In this document: piece after piece, positions 29,171 through 39,038 of the stretch
Layout of the letters: each line of letters begins with the position of its first letter
How positions within the stretch are numbered: the stretch's first letter is position 1
NCBI GenBank assembly: GCA_029781865.1
Contig: JAKOVW010000030.1
Span: forward strand, 10,001 to 74,000
Source of the DNA: Bacteroidota bacterium
Lineage (GTDB): Bacteria; Bacteroidota; Bacteroidia; Chitinophagales; Saprospiraceae
DNA length: 64,000 nt
Direction: 5' to 3'
Notes under the pieces: model-generated
Told to the model about the DNA's origin: nothing
The model's input: only the letters and a program-made list of their open reading frames with translations
The model's database searches: none
Position numbers and translations under genes: made by a program

Positions 29171-30071
29171 GGCTGGATTCATTTACCGTTTTAATAAATA
29201 TTTCATTAAATGTTGGAAGCAATTCATTAAATGATTTGATTTTCACTTCTTTGGATAACAGCCAACTCAGTATATCGTTATTTTGCTGATTTGCTTTAAG
29301 CCGTATATAAAAATGATTCTCCGATTCAGGAATCACTTCGAATAGTTCATGAATGCTATCCGGAATGCCGGATTCCGTTTTTACTTCAAACAAATTTTCC
29401 TTAAACCGGTCTCTGACTTCATTCACTTCTCCATTCAATACAATTTTACCTTTGTTGATCAAGACAATATGCTCACACATCTCTTCGACTTGCTCCATTC
29501 TATGTGTGGAAAACAAGATGCTTGCCCCTTCGTTCTTGAGTCGTTGAATTTCTTGTTTAATCAGATTGGTATTGATAGGATCCAGGCCGGAAAATGGTTC
29601 ATCGAGAATAATCAGTTTGGGCTGATGACACACTGTTGCAATAAACTGAACCTTTTGCGACATTCCTTTTGAAAGTTCATTTACTTTTTTATTCCACCAG
29701 GATTCAATTTGAAATTTTTTCATCCAAAAAACCACATTGCGTTCTGCATCTTGCTTGCTAAGACCTTTCAGTCTCGTCAGGAAAATAAGTTGTTCGCCGA
29801 CCTTCATTTTTTTATACAAGCCTCGTTCCTCAGGCATATAACCAATTGATGGATCCTTGATTTTATAAATATCCTGATTATGCAATAACACATTACCGGA
29901 ATCAGCTTGTGTAATCCCGGTGATAATCCTGATCAGAGATGTTTTACCGGCACCATTTGGTCCCAGTAATCCTACGATGCTGGATTCAGGAACTGAAAAG
30001 CTAACATGATCTACTGCTTTAAGGCTATTGTATTCTTTTACGACCTGCCTGAGTTCTAACAAATAAGACAT
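29163..30071 (-). CDS. ABC exporter ATP-binding subunit (NatA-like)
   Basis: 302 residues. Walker A GLLGPNGAGKTSLIRIITG (~33-51), Q-loop region PEERGLYKKM, signature written as ELSKGMSQKVQF (degenerate LSGGQ), Walker B KLIILDEPFSGLDPIN and H-loop ILFSTHRMEQ. The ~80-residue C-terminal extension is of the DUF4162 type found in this ABC-2 subgroup. Forms a pair with the downstream permease. A 282-nt gap with a heptamer array lies upstream. Confidence 0.92.
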   Translation of the reverse strand: MSYLLELRQVVKEYNSLKAVDHVSFSVPESSIVGLLGPNGAGKTSLIRIITGITQADSGNVLLHNQDIYKIKDPSIGYMPEERGLYKKMKVGEQLIFLTRLKGLSKQDAERNVVFWMKKFQIESWWNKKVNELSKGMSQKVQFIATVCHQPKLIILDEPFSGLDPINTNLIKQEIQRLKNEGASILFSTHRMEQVEEMCEHIVLINKGKIVLNGEVNEVRDRFKENLFEVKTESGIPDSIHELFEVIPESENHFYIRLKANQQNNDILSWLLSKEVKIKSFNELLPTFNEIFIKTVNESSHE

Positions 30072-30183
30072 ATTTGATTGAATTGAAGATGCTAAAGTAA
30101 AGAATATGAAAGAAGTTACTTGTATTTTCTATAAAAATCAAGTGTAAAAAGACCAACGTGGTGAATTGAACTACAAAGAAAAG

Positions 30184-30258
30184 GAAGACGAGAAGCTAGG
30201 AACTAGGAACTAGGAGTGATGAGTTAGGAGTTAGGAGTTAGGAGTTGGGAGTTGGAGA
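30184..30258 (+). repeat. 7-bp-period array with GAAGACGAGA boundary
   Basis: Nine 7-bp words in register from 30196 (CTAGGAA x2, CTAGGAG, TGATGAG, TTAGGAG x3, TTGGGAG, TTGGAGA). They are preceded at 30184-30193 by GAAGACGAGA, a 10-mer that also precedes the array at 53223. Located between the DUF6089 gene 3' end and the ABC operon. Confidence 0.85.
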
Positions 30259-30353
30259 TAGGATTTATGGTTTTCATGAAAGTTGGTGTGATTGACTAAC
30301 TATAGATGAACTGATCACATTGTCGTGAGGACAATTTGAGATTAGTATTTTTA

Positions 30354-31181
30354 TCATCTGGGGGTGGAAATCTCCGGACAACGTAGTTTTCCAAAGTAAT
30401 AAACCAGATTAATGCCCAGGCTAATATATGCATCTTTTTCACGGGAGTCTCCTCGCTGTGTACCTGTGACTCCGATTTTCTGTTGATCCACATTTGCGAC
30501 AGAACGGTCTGCAAGAGCTACGGCTATATCTCCACGGTTAATTCTCAATTCATTGTAATCAGGATAAAAGCCACTGACATCATCCAGATAATCTGTATTT
30601 GTTGCTCGGTAGCCTAAATCAATATTGACACTCCAATAATAATTCAAATCGAATTTCACACCACCCCCGATCAACCAGGACGTCCCAATTTCATTGTACT
30701 CTTGCCCCGGCAGTTGTCCTTCTGTTCCCAGCTCTCTCAGAGAATACGTTTGTCCATTTAACTCCGCTTTAGGACTAAAATGAAAAACACTAAAGCCGAC
30801 ATACATATACGGAGTTATATATTCATCTTTAGAACCGTGTTTTAATGAAAAAAAATTAAATTCTATAGCAGGTGCTACTTCAATTATATTGGAATAAAAA
30901 CTGAGATTTCTTCTTAAATCAAATGCATTGGTTGATTTGGCATCACTCCCCCGGACACGTAAATAATTGAGCTGCATTCTGAGCGAAAGGCGTGTATCAA
31001 AATTATATCTACCTATTAAGCCTCCTGCCAAACCCGGTTCATTGACCCGATATAAATTATTCAAATCACCAAAATAATGTGCTGCCCCAATCCAACCACC
31101 TGCTTCATAACCTCTTTGGCTTAACAGATTGAGCGGCAATAATAAACTGCATATTATCAGGGTCTTCAATGAATTAATCAT
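30354..31181 (-). CDS. DUF6089-like outer-membrane beta-barrel protein
   Basis: 275 residues with signal peptide (LKTLIICSLLLPLNLLSQRG) and a mature N-terminus YEAGGWIGAAHYFGDLN. That start, followed by barrel strands such as GGLIGRYNFDTRLSLRMQLN, TPYMYVGFSVFHFSP and YYWSVNIDLGYR, is characteristic of the Bacteroidota DUF6089 barrels. The last strand (YISLGINLVYYFG) is followed by a short tail. Predicted outer-membrane protein, function unknown. It lies 64 nt downstream of nadA on the same strand and may be read through from gpmI-nadA. Confidence 0.78.
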   Translation of the reverse strand: MINSLKTLIICSLLLPLNLLSQRGYEAGGWIGAAHYFGDLNNLYRVNEPGLAGGLIGRYNFDTRLSLRMQLNYLRVRGSDAKSTNAFDLRRNLSFYSNIIEVAPAIEFNFFSLKHGSKDEYITPYMYVGFSVFHFSPKAELNGQTYSLRELGTEGQLPGQEYNEIGTSWLIGGGVKFDLNYYWSVNIDLGYRATNTDYLDDVSGFYPDYNELRINRGDIAVALADRSVANVDQQKIGVTGTQRGDSREKDAYISLGINLVYYFGKLRCPEISTPR

Positions 31182-31245
31182 TATTTAAAATCTCTTTAAA
31201 GGATTGGGAAATACCTAGCAGTAACGGAGTTTTGCCATTTTTATT

Positions 31246-32262
31246 CTATTTAAGACCTGCGCGGGCTGAAATTTCCATCATCCTGTCAATGCTTTTTCTT
31301 GCTTGCTTAATAATTTGATCCGGAATAGTAATTTCAGGTAATTCGTACTTCATACACAGGTAGAGTTTTTCCAGAGTATTTCTTTTCATATGCGGACATT
31401 CATTACAGGCACATAAATTATTCGGAGGCGCCGGAATAAATGTCTTATCCGGACATTTGAGTTGCATCTGATGCAAGATGCCGCTTTCGGTAGCGACGAT
31501 AAATGATTGAGACGAATCTGTTTGTACAAACTTCAATAATCCGCTGGTGGACCCAATATAATCCGCCATTTCCAAAACCGGGGCTTCGCATTCCGGATGC
31601 GCAATAATTTTTGCTTCCGGGTGACGAAGTTTAAGTTTGGTCATCTTTTCTTTTGAAAAAATTTCATGGACCATACATGCACCATTCCATAAAATCATTT
31701 TTCTTCCAGTGACTTTTTCGATATAAGCACCCAGGTTTTTATCCGGTGCGAAAATAATTCCCTGGTCTTTCGGGATACTGTTTACCACAAAAACGGCATT
31801 GGATGACGTGCAACAGATATCAGTCAGCGCTTTTAATTCCGCAGTACAATTCACATAACTCACAACAACATGATCCGGATATTTTTCTTTGAATTTTGCA
31901 AATAAAGAAGCGGGGCAGGAATCGGATAAAGAACATCCGGCTTTCAAATCCGGGATGACGACTTTTTTTTCCGGAGAAAGAATCTTTGCCGTTTCTGCCA
32001 TAAAATGGACACCTGCAAATGCAATCATATCAGCCTTAGTCCTGGCAGCTTCCTGAGACAATTGTAAACTATCCCCAACAAAATCCGCTATGTCCTGAAT
32101 ATCCGGGTCCTGATAATAATGTGCCAGTACAACCGCATTCTTTTCTTTTTTCAATTTTCGGATTTCATCAAATAAATCCAGGGAAGGATCAATGTCCATA
32201 TTCAGAAATCCTTTTACCGCAATTTCCCCTTCCCGTTTTAATTGTTCTGTACTTAGATTCAT
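31246..32262 (-). CDS. nadA: Quinolinate synthase
   Basis: 338-residue [4Fe-4S] enzyme that condenses iminoaspartate with dihydroxyacetone phosphate to quinolinate in de novo NAD synthesis. Cluster cysteines are visible at Cys110 ([10 protein letters not shown]), in [10 protein letters not shown] and in [10 protein letters not shown]. Substrate motifs include [16 protein letters not shown] and [15 protein letters not shown]. Length matches the short (~340 aa) class. The gene lies 24 nt after gpmI and is probably in its operon. No nadB is seen in the window. Confidence 0.95.
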   Translation of the reverse strand: MNLSTEQLKREGEIAVKGFLNMDIDPSLDLFDEIRKLKKEKNAVVLAHYYQDPDIQDIADFVGDSLQLSQEAARTKADMIAFAGVHFMAETAKILSPEKKVVIPDLKAGCSLSDSCPASLFAKFKEKYPDHVVVSYVNCTAELKALTDICCTSSNAVFVVNSIPKDQGIIFAPDKNLGAYIEKVTGRKMILWNGACMVHEIFSKEKMTKLKLRHPEAKIIAHPECEAPVLEMADYIGSTSGLLKFVQTDSSQSFIVATESGILHQMQLKCPDKTFIPAPPNNLCACNECPHMKRNTLEKLYLCMKYELPEITIPDQIIKQARKSIDRMMEISARAGLK

Positions 32263-32286
32263 TTTTTAGATAATCAATTCACCATT

Positions 32287-33807
32287 TTAATTCTTAATTA
32301 ACAAGGATTCTCCATCCATTTCAACTGGTGCAGGCAAAGACATTAAATGAAGTATCGTAGGTGCAATGTCCGCAAGCTTTCCATCTTTCAACTGCAATCC
32401 CGCCTGATTTGAAACCAGAATACAAGGCACCGGATTTTTTGTATGCGCTGTATTCGGAGAACCATCATCATTTATCATGTATTCACCATTTCCGTGATCT
32501 GCGAGAATAATGATTCCATATTCCTTCTCTAAAGCTAAGGGAATAATTTTTGATAAACATTGGTCAACCGTTTCAGCGGCTTTGATTTCTGCTTCAAAAA
32601 CCCCGGTATGACCTACCATATCTGTATTGGCAAAATTGAGACAGATAAAATCGGGTAGTACAGTCTTAATATTATGCATCACTTCCTCTGCCACTTTTGC
32701 TGCACTCATTTCGGGTTGCAAATCATAGGTCGCTACTTTGGGAGAAGGGACCAATATTCTTTTTTCGCCGCTAAACTCTTTTTCTCTTCCACCAGAGAAA
32801 AAATAACTCACATGAGGATATTTTTCTGTTTCTGCAATACGCAATTGGGTATGTCCATAGCGCGATAACATTTCTCCCAAGGTATTTTTCAAATCCTGCT
32901 TTTCAAAGACCACATGTACCTGTTTAAAACTATTATCATACCGGGCCAGCGTTGCATAATACAAAGACAGCTTAGGCATACCCGGATGAACAGCTTCTTC
33001 CTGGCTAAGTGCCTGCGTCAATTGCCTCAATCTGTCTGTTCTGAAATTAAAACACAAAACGGCATCACCATTGGCAATTGTTCCACCAGGGCCTGATTGA
33101 ATTTTATAGGCATCGAGAAATTCGTCTGTGACACCGGCCTGATAACTTTTTTCAATGGCTTCATCAGCAGTTGCTACATTCTGGCCTTTTCCGTCTACGA
33201 ATAAATCATATGCTTTTTTAATTCTCTCCCATCGCTTATCTCTATCCATTGCATAATACCGTCCTATGATACTGGCGATTTTTGATTTTTTATTTTGAAT
33301 AAATGACTCCAATTCGCTTATAAATTTTTTACCACTATGTGGATCGGTATCTCTGCCATCTGTGATGGCATGAATGAAAATTGATTCCACACCCATTGAC
33401 TCAAGAACGGTGATCAGTGCTTTTAAATGATCGATATGACTATGTACACCTCCATCTGAAACCAATCCGATGAGATGACAAGGTTTATGATTTTCAATAC
33501 AATAAGAAGCGAGCTCCTTCAACACTGAATTTTCTTTCAGTCTGTTTTCCGCAATTTCCTTATTGATTCTGACCAAATCCTGATAAACGATTCTTCCGGC
33601 TCCTAAATTCAGATGGCCTACTTCGGAATTACCCATTTGCCCATCCGGCAAACCGACATTCAGACCATGAGTCAGCAATTTGCTATGTGGATACTTCTCA
33701 AGAAGTCCGTCAAAAAAGGGAGTATTGGCTTGCGTAATGGCATCGGCATCCGGCTTTTGCCCAATTCCCCAGCCATCCAGTACGATTAAAAAAGTTCTTT
33801 TAAACAC
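32287..33807 (-). CDS. gpmI: 2,3-bisphosphoglycerate-independent phosphoglycerate mutase
   Basis: 506-residue Mn-dependent glycolytic enzyme interconverting 3- and 2-phosphoglycerate. Alkaline-phosphatase fold: LIVLDGWGIGQKPDADAI at the N-terminus, catalytic Ser61 in MGNSEVGHLNLGAG, SDGGVHSHIDHLKAL and AITDGRDTDP in the transferase insert, FANTDMVGHTG and LADHGNGEYM as metal ligands near the C-terminus. Length is normal. First gene of a gpmI-nadA unit. A near-consensus -7 (CAACTTTG, 33829-33836) precedes it. Confidence 0.96.
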   Translation of the reverse strand: MFKRTFLIVLDGWGIGQKPDADAITQANTPFFDGLLEKYPHSKLLTHGLNVGLPDGQMGNSEVGHLNLGAGRIVYQDLVRINKEIAENRLKENSVLKELASYCIENHKPCHLIGLVSDGGVHSHIDHLKALITVLESMGVESIFIHAITDGRDTDPHSGKKFISELESFIQNKKSKIASIIGRYYAMDRDKRWERIKKAYDLFVDGKGQNVATADEAIEKSYQAGVTDEFLDAYKIQSGPGGTIANGDAVLCFNFRTDRLRQLTQALSQEEAVHPGMPKLSLYYATLARYDNSFKQVHVVFEKQDLKNTLGEMLSRYGHTQLRIAETEKYPHVSYFFSGGREKEFSGEKRILVPSPKVATYDLQPEMSAAKVAEEVMHNIKTVLPDFICLNFANTDMVGHTGVFEAEIKAAETVDQCLSKIIPLALEKEYGIIILADHGNGEYMINDDGSPNTAHTKNPVPCILVSNQAGLQLKDGKLADIAPTILHLMSLPAPVEMDGESLLIKN

Positions 33808-34002
33808 AGAAAATCTAACAAATTTTAAAGCCGCAAAGTTGGCATTTTCAATACTAAATTAGCTATTAACAGCCTGTTTTTTACGACCGGTATAATTACA
33901 TTAAAATTTTAGCTTTAAAACCAACATATCTTACCGAATTGCCTTAATTTTAAGTTCTGAATGAACTTTATTAACGCTATTCCCATATAAACTGAATGAA
34001 GT

Positions 34003-34389
34003 ATGAGGATTTCCGTCGTGATTTTTTTAATTTTTGGGATAAATTCAATTTACAGTCAATCGAGAAATCTGATCTTCGATGCGATCCGGAAATCAGATTT
34101 AACCGCTTTATCCGATATGTTTGATAAGAAAATCGAATATTGCTTTAATGATCAAATTGAATTCATGGATAAAGTAACTGCTCTAAAAGCGATAAGAGCC
34201 TTTCTCGAACGAAACGTACCAAAATCGGTAACGCCTATGCATCAGGGATCTTCAAAATCTGAAGAATCCAAATTTGCAATTGCAAATATGGAAAGTAATA
34301 ATGGAAGGAAATTCCGCATTTACATTTATGCGGAAAATATTGGGGGAATCTTATTAGTGCAGGAATTAAGGATTGATGCCCAGAAATAA
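34003..34389 (+). CDS. DUF4783-family exported protein
   Basis: 128 residues. Signal peptide (MRISVVIFLIFGINSIYSQ) then an NTF2-like small domain: IFDAIRKSDLTALSDMFDKKIEY, FMDKVTALKAIRAFLERN, ending FRIYIYAENIGGILLVQELRID. This matches the Bacteroidota DUF4783 family, whose function is unknown. Likely periplasmic. It is divergent from gpmI and convergent with the M16 protease, with an inverted repeat at its 3' side. Confidence 0.72.
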   Translation: MRISVVIFLIFGINSIYSQSRNLIFDAIRKSDLTALSDMFDKKIEYCFNDQIEFMDKVTALKAIRAFLERNVPKSVTPMHQGSSKSEESKFAIANMESNNGRKFRIYIYAENIGGILLVQELRIDAQK

Positions 34390-34431
34390 TATTCAAATAA
34401 TTAATTTCTTCCTGAATTTTCAAACCACATA

Positions 34432-34516
34432 GGATTATAGTCTACAGGCGGTACATTTGATTTTTACTTTTCAAAATGTCATCTACTTTTCATCCTGCAC
34501 CTATAGACTATAATCC
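34432..34516. repeat. Imperfect inverted repeat between convergent genes
   Basis: Arms GGATTATAGTCTACAGGCGG (34432-34451) and its near-complement ending AGACTATAATCC (34497-34516), with 12 outer bp perfect. An inner complementary pair (ACATTTGA / TCAAAATGT) lies within the 45-nt loop. It could be a bidirectional terminator for the DUF4783 and M16 genes, or a small inverted-repeat element. Confidence 0.7.
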
Positions 34517-34526
34517 ATTATTCAGA

Positions 34527-37328
34527 TTACGGTTTTTTCAATTTATTTGCAAAATCTCCGCCTTTAAACACGCTCAACTTATTCACATCAATGTGCTTTC
34601 TCATTGCAGATGCAATTTGCTGTGGAGTCAATTCACTTACTTTTTTCTCAAAATCTTCCGTAAAACTCATCGTCCTTCCGATATTCAACATGGAATTTAA
34701 TGTTGCGCATAATGAATTATCCTGTGAACGACTTACTTTACGGGATTGTAAATATCCGGTCTTTGCATCTTTAATTTCCTGATCTGTAAATCCATCTTTC
34801 AGCACTTTCTCGATTTCTTCTCTATAAGCTATTTCAAGCTTATCTCTGTTTTCAGGTGCATAGATTGCATAAACCATAAATCCGCCGCTTTTATCCTGGG
34901 CACCTGCATACAATTGTGAACCTACACCATAACTGATTCCTTCTTTCTGCCGGATTCTGGTGGCAAGCCTGCTATTTAAAAATCCACCTCCCAGCATATA
35001 ATTTCCAAGAATCAATGCAGGATAATCCGGATCATCATCGCGAAGATTCAAATTCATTCCTGCCAAAAACATGGCATTCGCTTTATCCGGGGTTTCAATG
35101 TTTTGATTTACCACCGGCGGAGCCATGTAAAGATCCTCAACGCGCTTATAATTTACTTTGCTCTTCCAGTTACCAAGCTCTTTACTGACAATTGATTTGA
35201 TTTCATTTTCATCAAAGTCTCCCACAACGGACATGGTTGCATGATCTGCTCCATAAAAATCCCTGTAGAAATTTTTACAATCTTCCAATTTGATATCTTT
35301 AATGGATTGCAATTCTTCATCAATTGTCTGCACATAACGGATATCGTCTTTTGGATACGGATTTAAATGACGATTGATTGCCTTACTGACTAAGGCCTGA
35401 GGATCCGATTTTTGCTCTTCTATTCCTGCAAGTTGTTCATTTCTCAATTCTTCAAATTCTTTTTCCGGAAAAGCCGGTTGTTTTAAAACCTCGTTGACCA
35501 AATGAAGAACAGCACTTAAATTTTCTTTTGTCGTTTGAATGTTTACATTGACATTGCCTGCTCCACCGTGAAAACCAACACGTGCTTTCAGTTTGTCAAA
35601 TTCATCTTTTAATTGTTGACGGGATTTGTTCACTGTACCTTTATCCAGCATACTTGCTGTAAAACTCGAAATGGTACCTTTTCCTTTTAAATCCGTTTCA
35701 TTTCCGATTCTCAATGTTATGCTTGCATTTACGATATTTCCTTTTGTTGCCTTAGGTAAGAAAGCATATTTAATCGAATTTGGCTCCTGCCCCCGATGCG
35801 TTCTGCTTTCAATATTTGCAGGAGATGGATCGAAATCTTCCCCCTGTGCGACCTGAGCATCACCTTTATAATCTTTGACTAATGCAGCAATATCCGGAGC
35901 TTTTGGAATTTCAGAGCGATCTGGTTTCGCTTCCGGAATAAACATTCCGATGGTTCGATTATCAGGTTTAAAATATGTTGATGCAACCCGCTGAACATCT
36001 TCCGGCGTCACTTTTTTAATATTATCCCGATAGATAAAGGCTAATCTCCAATCTCCCAATCCAATATATTCACTGATTGCACGACCAACCTGTTCTGTAT
36101 TTCTAAAAAACAAATCGAAATCTTTCATCTGCTTGTTACGGGCGCGATCCACTTCTTCCTTTGTGGGAGGTGTAACCGTTACTGCATCCAATGTTTTCAA
36201 CATTATTTCTCTGGTTTCGTCAAGAGAATTTTCTTTTCTTACCTGAGCACCAAAATAAACAAAGCCTGGTTCTTTTAAAGTTGCACACCATCCAAATTGA
36301 TTAGACGCTTTTTTGGTTTCTATCAGCGCTTTATACAATCGGCCTGAGGGTTCATTGGTCATAATATCTGTAAGCAAATCAATTGCAGCTGCATCCGGAT
36401 GTGATCCTGGCGGAATATGATACAAACATGAAACTGCTTGCACGTCTCCTACCCTTTTCAATTTTACATTTCGTTCTCCGTCTTGTGTAGGCTCTTCGGT
36501 ATATGTAGGAATTAATTTGCGATCCGGTTTTGGAATTTTAGAAAAATAATCATTGACCAGCCACAGTGTTTTCTTTTCATCAATTTTACCTGCAATCATC
36601 AACACCGCATTATCCGGTTGATAATATTTTTTATAAAAAGCCTGAAGTCGATCAATAGGAACTTTTTCGATATCAGCCCTTGCACCGATAGTCGATTTTC
36701 CATAGTTATGCCATAAATAGGCGGTAGAAAGTACGCGTTCCATTAAAATTCCGGAAGGATCGTTTTCACCCATTTCAAATTCATTTCGCACAACAGACAT
36801 TTCAGTATCCAGATCCTTTTTTTCAACTCTTGAATTTACCATCCGGTCTGCTTCCAGATCCAGTGCCCAATTCAGATTTTCATCTGTAGCAGCGAATGTT
36901 TCAAAATAATTGGTTCTGTCATACCACGTGGTACCATTAGGCCTGGCACCGTGTTTTGATAATTCATTGGGTATCGAACTGGCTTCCGGACGTTTTTTGG
37001 TGCCCTTGAATACCATATGCTCCAGCAAGTGAGCCATACCGGTTTCACCATAACCTTCATGTCTTGAACCAACCTTATAAGTGATGTTCACTGTAATGGT
37101 TTGTTTAGAATTATCAGGATACATTAACACCTGCAATCCATTCGGCAAGAAATATTCCGTGATGCCCTCTACAGATGCTCCTTTAGTAACACCTGGAGGA
37201 AGATTGTTATAATTCGGTGTTGCCACTTGTTTTTCAGTGGCTGCTTTTTGTTTTTTCTTGCCTTGTGCCTGGTTGATTCCCGGCATTAATATTAAGGCTA
37301 AAAGTAAGAATGACAAATATTTATGCAT
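34527..37328 (-). CDS. M16-family zinc peptidase (two-domain, pitrilysin-like), exported
   Basis: About 933 residues from ATG 37328. The frame is open to 37382, but a promoter box at 37380-37387 and a clean signal peptide (MHKYLSFLLLALILMPGINQAQ) support the internal start. N-terminal active M16 domain with inverted zinc motif HLLEHMVFKGT (HxxEH) and downstream Glu in the VVRNEFEMGEND region. The second half (~470 on) is the non-catalytic M16 domain (YGVGSQLYAGAQDKSGGFMV). Such enzymes degrade peptides in the periplasm. It lies downstream of TIGR02757 on the same strand with its own promoter. Confidence 0.9.
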   Translation of the reverse strand: MHKYLSFLLLALILMPGINQAQGKKKQKAATEKQVATPNYNNLPPGVTKGASVEGITEYFLPNGLQVLMYPDNSKQTITVNITYKVGSRHEGYGETGMAHLLEHMVFKGTKKRPEASSIPNELSKHGARPNGTTWYDRTNYFETFAATDENLNWALDLEADRMVNSRVEKKDLDTEMSVVRNEFEMGENDPSGILMERVLSTAYLWHNYGKSTIGARADIEKVPIDRLQAFYKKYYQPDNAVLMIAGKIDEKKTLWLVNDYFSKIPKPDRKLIPTYTEEPTQDGERNVKLKRVGDVQAVSCLYHIPPGSHPDAAAIDLLTDIMTNEPSGRLYKALIETKKASNQFGWCATLKEPGFVYFGAQVRKENSLDETREIMLKTLDAVTVTPPTKEEVDRARNKQMKDFDLFFRNTEQVGRAISEYIGLGDWRLAFIYRDNIKKVTPEDVQRVASTYFKPDNRTIGMFIPEAKPDRSEIPKAPDIAALVKDYKGDAQVAQGEDFDPSPANIESRTHRGQEPNSIKYAFLPKATKGNIVNASITLRIGNETDLKGKGTISSFTASMLDKGTVNKSRQQLKDEFDKLKARVGFHGGAGNVNVNIQTTKENLSAVLHLVNEVLKQPAFPEKEFEELRNEQLAGIEEQKSDPQALVSKAINRHLNPYPKDDIRYVQTIDEELQSIKDIKLEDCKNFYRDFYGADHATMSVVGDFDENEIKSIVSKELGNWKSKVNYKRVEDLYMAPPVVNQNIETPDKANAMFLAGMNLNLRDDDPDYPALILGNYMLGGGFLNSRLATRIRQKEGISYGVGSQLYAGAQDKSGGFMVYAIYAPENRDKLEIAYREEIEKVLKDGFTDQEIKDAKTGYLQSRKVSRSQDNSLCATLNSMLNIGRTMSFTEDFEKKVSELTPQQIASAMRKHIDVNKLSVFKGGDFANKLKKP

Positions 37329-37379
37329 AATATTTAATTTTATTTTATGATCAAATAAAGCGGTCGCCATAAGTGAATG

Positions 37380-37387
37380 CAAAGATA
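37380..37387 (-). promoter_or_regulatory. -7 box TATCTTTG of the M16 peptidase gene
   Basis: Exact TAnnTTTG on the minus strand. The predicted start site (~37374) lies inside the first few codons of the longest frame, so it selects the ATG at 37328. Confidence 0.6.
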
Positions 37388-37414
37388 ATTAATTTCTACG
37401 AAAATATTCGTAGA

Positions 37415-38203
37415 TCAGAATTCCCTGGAATTATTTTTTTGTGAAAGGCCAATACCGAATAAAGCATAGTCGTATTTAACCGGGTCGTAGGGATCCAATT
37501 CCCTGCAAAATTGAGATAGTTCAAGAACGGCTTTCCAGTCAGATTGTTCACGTTTGAGCATTCCTAATTGTCTGGCAATTTTACCGACATGAACGTCTAA
37601 TGGCATTAGTAATTGTGATGGTTTTATTTTTTTCCAGATCCCGAAGTCAACTCCCTGATTATCATGACGCACCATCCAGCGTAAAAACATCAATAATCGT
37701 TTACATCTGGAATTGCTTTCCGGGGAAGCAATGTGTTTCAACGTCCTTCGAAGAGGTTGAGCATAGTGAATAAAAACAGATCTGAATTGAACCAGTGCAA
37801 CACCAACGTGCTCCTCTTTTGGGTTTAAGCCTTTTGCAAAAGCCGATTCAAGAGAACTGTTTTCACTATAGTAGTTCTGAAAAAATTCAAGAAAATAAAA
37901 GGCATCCTCATTATTAAAGGTGCGATGTACAAATTTGTCAAAACGACTTCTGTCCGTTTCTTTATGATTCTGAATAAAATCAAAAGGGGAATGGTCCATC
38001 AATGTTAAAAGTCGCATTCCGCTATTTAAAATACTTTTTCTGTTTCCCCAGGCTAAGAGTGCAATCCACAATCCGATAATTTCCTTATCTTGTTTTGATT
38101 TAAATTGATGCGGGATGGAAATCGGATCATCCTTAATGAACGAAATGTCATTATACCTGAGGACTTCAGCGTCCAATAATTCTTTTAATGCTTTAGTTTC
38201 CAA
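37415..38203 (-). CDS. TIGR02757-family protein (HhH-GPD-related)
   Basis: 262 residues with the family's hallmarks: start LKELLDAEVLRYN, DPISIPHQF, GLWIALLAWGNRKSIL, and late KIKPSQLLMPLDVHVGKIARQLGML. That last stretch resembles the helix-hairpin-helix and Asp of base-excision DNA glycosylases. The family is almost confined to Bacteroidota and its activity is not established; a DNA-glycosylase-like fold is the best inference. Cytoplasmic. A near-consensus -7 (AATCTTTG, 38234-38241) lies upstream. Confidence 0.85.
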   Translation of the reverse strand: METKALKELLDAEVLRYNDISFIKDDPISIPHQFKSKQDKEIIGLWIALLAWGNRKSILNSGMRLLTLMDHSPFDFIQNHKETDRSRFDKFVHRTFNNEDAFYFLEFFQNYYSENSSLESAFAKGLNPKEEHVGVALVQFRSVFIHYAQPLRRTLKHIASPESNSRCKRLLMFLRWMVRHDNQGVDFGIWKKIKPSQLLMPLDVHVGKIARQLGMLKREQSDWKAVLELSQFCRELDPYDPVKYDYALFGIGLSQKNNSREF

Positions 38204-39038
38204 TTAATGCTTTGTCGAGACTGAATGTGGCTGCAAAGATTGCAAAACATTAACCATCATAGAATTAAATAATCGGCGATCCATGAAATGGAATCAGAAA
38301 CTTATGCTCAATAATTCCAATAGGGCGATGGATCAATGAAGTCCAGTCTTCAATAAAAGAAATCCATTTTGCTTTGAAATGATATTAGTCTTTCGTAAAG
38401 AGTTGCCAAATCTAGATTTGGCAACTCTTTATTTTTGAAGACCAATTTTCGCTTATCATTTATTTTATTCTTAACAATCCGGCATACTCCGGTTTCCTAA
38501 TCCATTATCCCGTTCAAGTCCCGGAAACAGAATCGCATTTCTCATGGCAATTAAGATCAATTAATTCATATGAAAATGTGAAGACCCGGAATTAGAACAT
38601 GCAGACATCAAATTTCAGATCAGAACACGAATTGAAAATCCATCCATACTATTAAGTAATAAAGGCTATAGCAAGTATGAATGCCTTTTCCATAATTCTT
38701 CGACTAAAAAACACTACATAAAATCGTGCTCATTTGTTAATAGGTCAGAACATTGCTTTAATACTTTTGATTTTCTCACATGACAACATGAATCAATGCG
38801 CCGTTACTAATTCACAATTATATAGGATTTGAAATCTGAACCAGATGATTTGGGTAAATGTATTGCAAGGTTATGAACTCCCATTGTATAACAAAATCTC
38901 AAAATACTTACATGAACTTGCGAGACAAATCAATATTCCATTTCGAACTGATTCAAACAGAAATATATTCATTGGGTGTAATCCCTTACCAACGAACTGA
39001 ACAGGTCAAACTTAACTCGAAATAAATTAGCAAATCAG
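38204..39038. other. 835-nt gene-poor interval
   Basis: It contains the upstream region of the TIGR02757 gene, a 34-bp perfect palindrome (38397-38430, separate entry) and one 51-codon open frame on plus (38845-39000, ATG to TGA). That frame has plausible composition (YNKISKYLHELARQINIPF) but no recognised family and no promoter box. Otherwise AT-rich sequence. Confidence 0.4.
38397..38430 (+). terminator. Orphan 34-bp perfect palindrome, terminator-like
   Basis: AAAGAGTTGCCAAATCT joined to its exact reverse complement, centred on TCTAGA, then ATTTTTG on the plus strand. The hairpin would be very stable. There is no plus-strand gene for 4 kb upstream, so if it is a terminator it ends an unannotated transcript. 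It might instead be a protein-binding palindrome. Confidence 0.55.
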
